Shown here piece after piece: positions 1 to 5,947 of a stretch of 7,819 nt of DNA. The position numbers and the translations under genes were made by a program. How positions within the stretch are numbered: the stretch's first letter is position 1; the number at the start of each line of letters is the position of its first letter. The notes under the pieces were generated by a model that was not told the DNA's origin, did not search any database, and saw nothing but the letters and a program-made list of their open reading frames with translations. The stretch spans positions 1-7,819 of the forward strand of contig WGAB01000225.1 of NCBI GenBank assembly GCA_015489295.1, in the 5' to 3' direction. This DNA comes from Caldifarciminota bacterium (GTDB lineage: Bacteria; WOR-3; Hydrothermia; WGAB01).

Positions 1-12
1 AATCTGGCTCCG

Positions 13-36
13 GTAGGAGCGGCTTCCGTCGCGGCC
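13..36. repeat. REP-like palindromic element (candidate)
   Basis: A GTAG tetranucleotide at 13-16 is followed by a short imperfect hairpin: GCGGC (19-23), loop TTCC, GTCGC (28-32), with one G-T wobble. A GTAG or GGAG head before a small GC-rich palindrome is the layout of REP elements mobilised by RAYT transposases, and the wording resembles common proteobacterial REPs of the GTAGGAGCGGCTTC type. Only one copy is visible and no RAYT gene is in the window, so repetition in the genome cannot be tested here. Confidence 0.35.
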
Positions 37-43
37 ACGATCC

Positions 44-64
44 TCCCCTCCCGCTGCGAGGGGA
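44..64 (-). terminator. Hairpin downstream of pdp, possible terminator
   Basis: A perfect 7-base-pair inverted repeat, TCCCCTC (44-50) and GAGGGGA (58-64), encloses a 7-base loop. It lies about 55 bases past the phosphorylase stop codon on the minus strand. The leftward transcript has no U-run after it, so a classical intrinsic terminator is not shown. It could equally be an mRNA 3' stabilising hairpin or part of the neighbouring repeat. Confidence 0.25.
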
Positions 65-119
65 CCGAGGCAAGAGGGTTCCGGCAGCCACGACGGTGAA
101 TCGTCTCCGCCTCCGGGCC

Positions 120-1421
120 TCACGCCAGGCGTTCCAGGATCAGGGGCGGAGGCGTCACCGGCCTGGGGTCAACGCGGAAAGCCTTTGCCAGATAAGCCCG
201 GGCCTGCGCCAGCCGTTCCGGGTCGTTGGCCCGGATTTCCAGGATCGGCTCGCCCTGGGCCACCGGATCCCCTACCTTTTTGAACACCCGAAGGCCCACG
301 GCCGGGTCAATCCGGTCTTCCTTGGTCAGCCGACCGGCTCCCAGCACGGTGGCGGCCATGCCCACGGCGTAGGTGTCGTAGGCGGCCAGGTACCCGCTTT
401 CCGGTGCGACCACCGGCTCCTGGTACCGGGTTTGGATAAAGGCCGGGTCCAGGATGGCTTCGGGGTCGCCGCCCTGGGCGCGCACCATCTCCTGCCATTT
501 GGCATAGGCCCGGCCCGAGGCCAGGGCATCGTGGATCAGGGCGCGCGCCTCGTCAGCGGAGGATGCCTTGCCGGCCAAAAGCAGCATTTCGGTGGCCAGG
601 GCCTGGGTGAGTTCGGTGGTATCCCGGGGGCCCCGGTTCTGCAGAACCTCCACGGCCTCCACCACCTCCAGGGCGTTGCCCACGGCCCATCCCAGGGGCT
701 GGTCCATGTTGGTGATCAGGGCCACCACCTTCTTGCCCACGCCCTGGGTGATGTTGACCATGCTCCGGGCCAGGGCCTTTGCGTCCTCGTAACGCCGCAT
801 AAAGGCGCCGGAGCCGGTTTTGACATCCAGCACCAGCCCGTCAATGCCCTCGGCCAGTTTCTTGGAAAGAATGGAGGAGGTGATCAGCGGGATGCTGGAC
901 ACCGTGGCCGTCACATCCCGGAGGGCATAGAGCCGCCGATCCGCGGGTGCCAGATCTTCGGTTTGGCCGATGATGGCCACGCCCACCTGCCGCAACACGG
1001 CCTTGAACTCCTCCACCGAAAGATCGGTGCGGAAACCAGGGATGGACTCCAGTTTGTCCAGGGTGCCGCCGGTATGCCCCAGGGCCCGGCCGGAGATCAT
1101 GGGCACCACCACCCCCAGGGAGGCCACCAGGGGAGCCAGCGGCAGCGAGATCTTGTCGCCCACGCCACCGGTGGAATGCTTGTCCACCTTGACGCCGGGC
1201 AAGTCGGAGAGGTCCAGGACCACGCCGCTATGCATCATGGCCCGGGTGAGGGCCACGGTTTCCCGGTCGTTCATTCCCCGGATGTAGATGGCCATGAGCA
1301 GGGCTGCAATCTGGTAATCCGGCAGGGAGCCGTCGGTCACGCCCTGTACAAAGAACTCGATCTCCTCGTCGGTGAGGGCCAGGCCGTCGCGCTTTTTGGC
1401 AATGATCTCCTTGAACACCAT
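120..1421 (-). CDS. pdp: Pyrimidine-nucleoside phosphorylase (thymidine phosphorylase family)
   Basis: Cytosolic salvage enzyme that splits uridine, thymidine or deoxyuridine with phosphate to give the free base and (deoxy)ribose-1-phosphate. The 433 residues match the usual family length. Visible motifs are the phosphate-binding KHSTGG at 81-86 and the family signature SGRALGHTGGTLDKLES at 110-126. By alignment with E. coli DeoA as I recall it, the base- and phosphate-contacting residues His85, Arg171, Ser186 and Lys190 correspond to His82, Arg168, Ser183 and Lys187, all present, so the enzyme should be active. The small alpha domain is at about 1-65 and 160-190, the alpha/beta domain fills the middle, and a C-terminal domain starts near 340. 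The ATG start is set by AAGGAG a few bases upstream. It is transcribed alone, divergently from the methylmalonyl-CoA genes. Whether it prefers thymidine only (DeoA) or both uridine and thymidine (Pdp) cannot be settled by eye; the overall form favours the broad bacterial Pdp type. Confidence 0.93.
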   Translation of the reverse strand: MVFKEIIAKKRDGLALTDEEIEFFVQGVTDGSLPDYQIAALLMAIYIRGMNDRETVALTRAMMHSGVVLDLSDLPGVKVDKHSTGGVGDKISLPLAPLVASLGVVVPMISGRALGHTGGTLDKLESIPGFRTDLSVEEFKAVLRQVGVAIIGQTEDLAPADRRLYALRDVTATVSSIPLITSSILSKKLAEGIDGLVLDVKTGSGAFMRRYEDAKALARSMVNITQGVGKKVVALITNMDQPLGWAVGNALEVVEAVEVLQNRGPRDTTELTQALATEMLLLAGKASSADEARALIHDALASGRAYAKWQEMVRAQGGDPEAILDPAFIQTRYQEPVVAPESGYLAAYDTYAVGMAATVLGAGRLTKEDRIDPAVGLRVFKKVGDPVAQGEPILEIRANDPERLAQARAYLAKAFRVDPRPVTPPPLILERLA

Positions 1422-1453
1422 GGTCCCACTCCTTTCTGAAAACGCTTTTCGGC

Positions 1454-1482
1454 ATTATACGAGCAGGAGGGGGGCCGGGCAA
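1454..1482 (-). promoter_or_regulatory. Promoter of the pyrimidine-nucleoside phosphorylase gene
   Basis: On the minus strand a perfect -10 box TATAAT (1454-1459) lies exactly 17 bases from TTGCCC (1477-1482), which keeps the TTG of the -35 consensus. The start codon is about 33 bases downstream of the -10 box, leaving room for a short leader with an AAGGAG ribosome binding site. This is a normal housekeeping sigma-70/sigma-A type arrangement. Confidence 0.7.
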
Positions 1483-1490
1483 AACCCGGC
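1474..1490. promoter_or_regulatory. Inverted repeat over the -35 region, possible operator
   Basis: GCCGGG (1474-1479) and CCCGGC (1485-1490) form a perfect 6-base palindrome around the loop CAAAA. It covers the -35 box of the leftward phosphorylase promoter and lies some 60 bases upstream of the rightward -10 box. A repressor bound here could block the leftward promoter. In GC-rich DNA a 6-base palindrome can arise by chance. Confidence 0.3.
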
Positions 1491-1548
1491 GAGGGGTTCT
1501 CCTGCGCCCGATCCCGTCTTCGGGGATGGCTCCGGATTCGCATCGGCC

Positions 1549-1554
1549 TATAAT
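1549..1554 (+). promoter_or_regulatory. -10 box of the mcmA operon, probable leaderless transcript
   Basis: A perfect TATAAT lies 7 bases before the ATG at 1562. The usual start site, about 7 bases after the -10 box, would fall at or next to the A of the ATG. No purine-rich ribosome binding site precedes this ATG, in contrast to every other gene in the window, which fits a leaderless mRNA. No convincing -35 hexamer is seen at 16-18 bases, so recognition would rest on the -10 box or on an activator. Confidence 0.6.
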
Positions 1555-1561
1555 TAACGCT

Positions 1562-3157
1562 ATGAACGCCAACGACAAGGAACGGCAAAGTCCCTCCGGC
1601 ATTCCCATCCGGGAGGTGTATCGGCCGGAAGACCTGGCTGACCTGGATTACCGGCGCGACCTGGGAGACCCCGGCGAATATCCCTTTACGCGGGGGGTGT
1701 ACCCTGGCATGTACCGCCGACGGCTCTGGACCATGCGCCAGTATGCCGGGTTCGGCTCCGCACACCAAACCAACCAGCGGTTCCGTTACCTCCTCTCCCT
1801 GGGCCAAACCGGGCTTTCCGTGGCCTTTGACCTGCCCACCCAGCTGGGCTACGACTCCGACCATCCCCTGGCGGAAGGCGAGGTGGGCCGCACCGGCGTT
1901 GCGATTTCTACGGTGGAAGACCTGGAAATCGTGTTCCAGGGCATTCCGCTGGACCGGGTGTCCACCTCCATGACCATCAACGCCACGGCCCCGATCCTTT
2001 TGGCCATGTACATCTTAGTGGCCGAGAAGCAGGGGGTTTCCCGCCAGGAACTCCGGGGCACGGTGCAAAACGACATCCTCAAGGAATTCGCCGCCCGGGG
2101 CAACTACATCTATCCCGTGGACCCCTCCATGAAACTTGTGGGTGACCTCATTGAGTTCTGTGCCCGGGAGATGCCCAAGTGGAACCCGATTTCCATTTCC
2201 GGGTACCATTACCGCGAGGCCGGGGCCACCGCCGTGCAGGAGGTGGCCTTCACCTTAGCCGATGGCAAGGCCTATATCCAGGAGGTGCTACAGCGGGGCC
2301 TGGACCTGGACCAATTTGCGCCCCGGCTTTCCTTTTTCTTCGCCGCCCACAGTTACTTTTTTGAGGAGATCGCCAAGTTCCGGGCCGCCCGGCGCCTCTG
2401 GGCCCGCATGCTGCGGGAGGACTTCGGCGCCCGCAATCCCAAGTCCTGGCGCCTGCGGTTCCACACCCAAACCGGCGGTGTCACCCTGACTTCCATCGAA
2501 CCCCTGAACAATGTGGTGCGGGTCACCCTCCAGGCCCTGGCGGCGGTGCTCGGCGGCACCCAATCGTTGCACACCAACGCCTACGACGAGGCCCTGGCTC
2601 TGCCCACCGCCGAATCCGCCAAACTGGCCCTCCGCACCCAACAGATCATTGGCTACGAGTCCGGCGTGCCCGACACGGCCGATCCCCTGGCGGGTTCCTA
2701 CTTCGTGGAATCCCTCACCCGGGAGGTGGAAAACCGGGTTCGGGCCCTTCTGGAGGAGATCGACGCGAAGGGCGGCGCCGTGGAGGCCGTGAAGCAGGGG
2801 CTCTTTCAGCAGTGGATCGAACAGAGCAGCTACGAGTACCAGAAGCGCTTTGAAGCGGGCGAGGTTGTGGTAGTAGGGGTCAACCGGTTCCAAACCGAAG
2901 GGGCCCGGGAAACCGTGGGCGAACTCCTCAAGATCGACCCCGAGGTGGAACGGGAGCAGATTGAGCGCCTCAAGGCCTACCGCGCCCGCCGGAACTTCTC
3001 GGAAACGGCCCAGGCTCTGCGGGACCTCCGGCGCGCCGCAGAGGGCAACACCGAGAACCTCATGCCTTACATCCTGAACGCCCTGCGCGCCCAGGCCACC
3101 CTGGGCGAAATCTCCGATACCCTCCGGGAGGTGTACGGTGAGTACCGGGAAACCTGA
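1562..3157 (+). CDS. mcmA1: Methylmalonyl-CoA mutase, catalytic (large) subunit without B12 domain
   Basis: Adenosylcobalamin-dependent interconversion of (R)-methylmalonyl-CoA and succinyl-CoA in propionyl-CoA metabolism. The 531 residues form the substrate-binding TIM barrel only; the protein ends without a cobalamin-binding DxHxxG domain, so it is the large subunit of the split type. Key stretches are LWTMRQYAGFG (55-65), FDLPTQLGYDSD (89-100), QNDILKEF (169-176), NYIYP (181-185) and SISGYH (211-216). With a constant offset of 28, P. shermanii Tyr89, Arg207, Tyr243 and His244 fall on Tyr61, Arg179, Tyr215 and His216. The Tyr/Arg pair marks methylmalonyl-CoA specificity; isobutyryl-CoA mutases carry Phe/Gln. 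One mild oddity is Gly49 where the family usually has Thr (YPTMY). I chose ATG 1562 over an upstream ATG at 1526 because the latter precedes the -10 box. The last 20 bases overlap the epimerase gene, which supplies the substrate epimer. The small subunit and the MeaB-type chaperone must be elsewhere in the genome. Confidence 0.93.
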   Translation: MNANDKERQSPSGIPIREVYRPEDLADLDYRRDLGDPGEYPFTRGVYPGMYRRRLWTMRQYAGFGSAHQTNQRFRYLLSLGQTGLSVAFDLPTQLGYDSDHPLAEGEVGRTGVAISTVEDLEIVFQGIPLDRVSTSMTINATAPILLAMYILVAEKQGVSRQELRGTVQNDILKEFAARGNYIYPVDPSMKLVGDLIEFCAREMPKWNPISISGYHYREAGATAVQEVAFTLADGKAYIQEVLQRGLDLDQFAPRLSFFFAAHSYFFEEIAKFRAARRLWARMLREDFGARNPKSWRLRFHTQTGGVTLTSIEPLNNVVRVTLQALAAVLGGTQSLHTNAYDEALALPTAESAKLALRTQQIIGYESGVPDTADPLAGSYFVESLTREVENRVRALLEEIDAKGGAVEAVKQGLFQQWIEQSSYEYQKRFEAGEVVVVGVNRFQTEGARETVGELLKIDPEVEREQIERLKAYRARRNFSETAQALRDLRRAAEGNTENLMPYILNALRAQATLGEISDTLREVYGEYRET

Positions 3158-3560
3158 GATCCGTTTGCACCATGTGGGCATTGCGGTGCGCGACCTGGAG
3201 GCCGCGGTGCGACGGTTCCAGCAGGTGCTGGGCCTGGAGGAGGTGGAATACGAAGATCTGCCTGAGCGCGGCCTGCGGGTGGCCGTGTTCCGGCTGGGCC
3301 CGGTGCGGCTGGAACTCGTGAGCCCTACCCGGCCGGGCACCGCCCTGGACCGGTTCCTCGAAAAACGGGGCGATGGCCTTCACCACCTCTCCTTCAGCGT
3401 AACCCAGTGGAACCACCTGATGGCCCGCCTCCAGCAGGCCGGCGTCCGGATCGTAGACGGCCCCCGGCCCGGGGCCTTTTCCCCGCGGGTAATCTTCACG
3501 GATCCCCGGGATACCGGCCGCGTGCTGATGGAGTTCATGGAGATGCCGGAGGAACCATGA
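3138..3560 (+). CDS. mce: Methylmalonyl-CoA epimerase
   Basis: Converts (S)-methylmalonyl-CoA from propionyl-CoA carboxylase into the (R) epimer used by the mutase. The 140 residues are the usual length for this vicinal-oxygen-chelate metalloenzyme, made of two beta-alpha-beta-beta-beta modules. The first opens with LHHVGIAV (10-17, metal ligand His12) and the second with GLHHLSFSV (80-88, His pair 82-83). The C-terminal VLMEFMEM (129-136) contains Glu132, the expected last metal ligand. RLELVSP (57-63) fits the family pattern. The start is GTG at 3138, inside the end of the mutase gene, with GGGAGG six bases upstream; the overlap suggests translational coupling. Its stop overlaps the next start as ATGA. 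Pairing with the mutase makes the assignment firm against other VOC proteins such as glyoxalase I. Confidence 0.92.
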   Translation: MSTGKPEIRLHHVGIAVRDLEAAVRRFQQVLGLEEVEYEDLPERGLRVAVFRLGPVRLELVSPTRPGTALDRFLEKRGDGLHHLSFSVTQWNHLMARLQQAGVRIVDGPRPGAFSPRVIFTDPRDTGRVLMEFMEMPEEP

Positions 3561-4957
3561 CCTGGCTCCTGGCCCTGGTGCTGGCTTACCAGTCGGTGCC
3601 GGTCCCTGCGCTTTCGTACCAGGGGCAGCATTACCTGACGCCACGGGCGTTGATCCGGGCGTTCCATTTTCGGCATCAGGGCAAAGGGGTTTATCGCAGG
3701 GGAGGCCACCAGGTCGCCTTCGGCACCCACAAAATCTGGGTCGACGGCAAGGCGTTCCGCGTCAGGAGCCATCGGTTTCCCCAGGAGGGCCTGGCCTACG
3801 AGGCCCGCAGTCTGGAACCGGCGGTGAGCCGGTGGTCGGACCGACAGGCCTACTGGGACCTGGAGAAAAAACGCTTCATCCTGTCCCGGTACCGGCCCAG
3901 CATCCAGAAAATCCGGGCCTCGGGCACGGAAAACACCTGTACCCTGGAAATCCAGCACAACCGCGATCTTCGGCCCCGGGTCAGCCTTCGGGGCGACACC
4001 CTTCGCCTCCGGGTTCCCCGGGGGTTTTATGCCGGTCCCCTTCCCAAGGTTCCCTCCTGGCTCCGCACGGTACAGGTCGGCCACACGCTTCGCGGTTTCC
4101 TGTGGGACCTGGTGGGCGCGGCCGAGGCCCGGGTGGAAACGCCGAGGCCCGGCCAAAGCGTGGTCCGGATCTCCCGGCGCCCCTCTGCGCCGGCACCGCC
4201 TGCCGCGGGTCCGACCCCTGTCCTCAAAACGGCACCCCGGGACCACTGGGTGGTGGTCATCGATCCCGGCCACGGGGGCAAGGATCCGGGGGCCATCGGC
4301 CGTCGGGGTACCCGGGAAAAGGACATTACCCTGGCCGTGGCCCGGCGGCTGAAGCGCATCCTGGAGGCCTCGGGCAAGGTGCGCGTGATCCTCACGCGGG
4401 ACCGCGACCGGTTTATCACCCTGGGCGAACGCGCCCGAATCGCCAACCGGGCCCATGCCGATCTCTTCGTGTCGCTGCACTGCAACAAGGCCCGAAGCCG
4501 GAGCGCCAAGGGCGCCGAAACCTACTTCCTTTCGGCGGCCCGCACCCAATGGGAACGGGCCGTGGCCAACCTGGAAAACGGCGCCCTGCGGTTTGAGGGG
4601 GTCCAGCCCCCGGATACCACCGGCGACCTCGTGGCCTATGTGCTCTCGGACATGGCCCAGGCCCAGTTTCTCAAGGAGTCGCAGCAACTGGCTCTGGCGG
4701 TGCAAACCCAGCTGGCCCGGGCCCTGAACCTGCGCGACCGGGGGGTGAAACAGGCCGGTTTCTATGTGCTCACCGGCGCCTATATGCCCGCCATCCTTGT
4801 GGAAATGGGCTTTCTTTCCAACCGCCAGGAAGAGAACCTGCTGCGCCAGGGCTGGTACCAGGAAAAACTGGCCAAGGCCATCGCCCGGGGCATCCTCAAC
4901 TTCCTCCGGCAGCGGAGCACCCTGAGCGCCACCGGCGCCCGCACCCCCGGAGGTTGA
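3557..4957 (+). CDS. Exported N-acetylmuramoyl-L-alanine amidase (Amidase_3)
   Basis: Zinc amidase that cuts the bond between N-acetylmuramic acid and L-alanine in peptidoglycan, used in cell separation and wall turnover. The 466 residues begin with a hydrophobic stretch (3-13) that looks like a short signal peptide, though it lacks basic residues. A region at about 21-90 resembles the copper amine oxidase N-terminal-like substrate/wall-binding fold. About 116-205 is AMIN-like (opening IQKIRAS), the module that targets amidases to peptidoglycan or septa. After a Pro/Ala linker (about 208-220) the catalytic domain starts with VVVIDPGHGGKDPGA. Zinc ligands are His239, Glu254 (REKD) and His308 (SLHCN), and the catalytic Glu416 lies in LVEMGFLSN, so it should be active. 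The ATG overlaps the epimerase stop and is preceded by GGAGGA. The domain order matches AmiA/B/C-like enzymes of many bacteria, but no specific symbol can be justified. Confidence 0.9.
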   Translation: MTWLLALVLAYQSVPVPALSYQGQHYLTPRALIRAFHFRHQGKGVYRRGGHQVAFGTHKIWVDGKAFRVRSHRFPQEGLAYEARSLEPAVSRWSDRQAYWDLEKKRFILSRYRPSIQKIRASGTENTCTLEIQHNRDLRPRVSLRGDTLRLRVPRGFYAGPLPKVPSWLRTVQVGHTLRGFLWDLVGAAEARVETPRPGQSVVRISRRPSAPAPPAAGPTPVLKTAPRDHWVVVIDPGHGGKDPGAIGRRGTREKDITLAVARRLKRILEASGKVRVILTRDRDRFITLGERARIANRAHADLFVSLHCNKARSRSAKGAETYFLSAARTQWERAVANLENGALRFEGVQPPDTTGDLVAYVLSDMAQAQFLKESQQLALAVQTQLARALNLRDRGVKQAGFYVLTGAYMPAILVEMGFLSNRQEENLLRQGWYQEKLAKAIARGILNFLRQRSTLSATGARTPGG

Positions 4958-4960
4958 CCC

Positions 4961-5947
4961 ATGGGCCGACGCCGCTGGCAAACCCTGATCAGCCTGCTCA
5001 TCAGCCTGGTGGCCCTGTTCCTGGCTTTCCGGGGGCTCAACTGGCAAACGCTGGCCCACGTGCTGCGGCAGGGCAACGCTGGCTGGATGATGGTGGCCAC
5101 CCTGTTCCACGCCCTGAGTTACCTGCCCCGGGGAAGCCGCTGGCAACAGATGCTTTCGCCGGTAAAGCGTTTGCCGTGGACCCCGGTGTTCGGAGCCCTC
5201 AGCATTGGCTTCTTCGCCAACAACGTGCTGCCTGCCCGGCTCGGGGAAATTGCCCGCGCCCTGGTGCTGGGCAGCCGCACCGGGCTTTCCCGGAGCGCCG
5301 CCCTTTCCTCGGTGCTCCTGGAGCGCTTCTTTGACGGCGCAGCCACCGTGCTTTTGGCATTCCTGGCGCTGCCCCTGATTCCCCTGCCCCGGATGGTCAA
5401 ATCGGTGCTCTGGATCAGCGCCCTGGTGTTCCTCGGGGTTTTCCCGGCCTACTATGTGCTGCATCTCTGGCGGGCTTCCATCAAGCGCTGGATGTTTCGC
5501 ACCCTGGACCGGGCCCCGGAACGCTGGGCCGGCCTCCTGAAGCACATTCTGGAGGGCCTGGCCCGGGGCATGGACGTGCTCCGCACACCCCGCGCCCTTC
5601 TCTGGACCACGGCCCAAACCCTGTTGATCTGGCTGCTGGAGGCCGTGAGTTACTACGCCGCGCTCCGGGCCTTCCATGTGCCCGCAACCATCCCGCTGAC
5701 CCTCCTGGCCATGGTGGCCATCAACCTGAGCGTGATGATCCCCTCGGCCCCGGGATACATCGGCGTGTTCGAGTACGCCTGCATCCTGGCCCTGGTGCCC
5801 TTCGGCATCGCCCGAGAGGTGGCCCTCTCCTTTGCGATCCTGTCGCACGCCATCCGCTATGTGGTGCCCAATATCCTGGGCCTCGCCTTTTTGTGGAAAT
5901 GGGGCCTGAGTTTTGCCAAGATCCAGGCCCTGGATCAGGAGGCATAG
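4961..5947 (+). CDS. Lysylphosphatidylglycerol synthase TM-region / UPF0104 family membrane protein
   Basis: Integral membrane protein of 328 residues with roughly eight hydrophobic segments, the first at about 8-24 after a basic MGRRRW start (positive-inside). Family motifs are clear: RGSRWQQML (57-65), NNVLPARLGE (87-96), LLERFFDG (119-126) and PSAPGYIGVFEYA (261-273). This family (YbhN, AglD and the flippase half of MprF) is linked to lipid or glycolipid translocation and envelope modification. The cytosolic lysyl-transferase domain of MprF is absent, so this is the stand-alone membrane form and aminoacyl-lipid synthesis should not be assumed. It starts 3 bases after the amidase stop with GGAGG upstream, consistent with an envelope role beside the amidase. 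The actual substrate is unknown. Confidence 0.88.
   Translation: MGRRRWQTLISLLISLVALFLAFRGLNWQTLAHVLRQGNAGWMMVATLFHALSYLPRGSRWQQMLSPVKRLPWTPVFGALSIGFFANNVLPARLGEIARALVLGSRTGLSRSAALSSVLLERFFDGAATVLLAFLALPLIPLPRMVKSVLWISALVFLGVFPAYYVLHLWRASIKRWMFRTLDRAPERWAGLLKHILEGLARGMDVLRTPRALLWTTAQTLLIWLLEAVSYYAALRAFHVPATIPLTLLAMVAINLSVMIPSAPGYIGVFEYACILALVPFGIAREVALSFAILSHAIRYVVPNILGLAFLWKWGLSFAKIQALDQEA

Noticed and set aside
96..1439. Long plus-strand open frame covering the phosphorylase gene
   Set aside because: It is the antisense shadow of pdp. Its translation is rich in Gly, His and Gln without any family motif, while the minus frame has complete catalytic motifs.
1526..1561. Upstream in-frame ATG giving a 12-residue longer mutase
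   Set aside because: This ATG lies upstream of the TATAAT box at 1549-1554, so it would not be on the transcript, and it has no ribosome binding site. Mutase homology is well covered from 1562.
4961..5947. Full lysylphosphatidylglycerol synthase (MprF)
   Set aside because: The protein ends after the membrane part. The soluble aminoacyl-transferase domain of MprF is absent and the next gene is unrelated to it.
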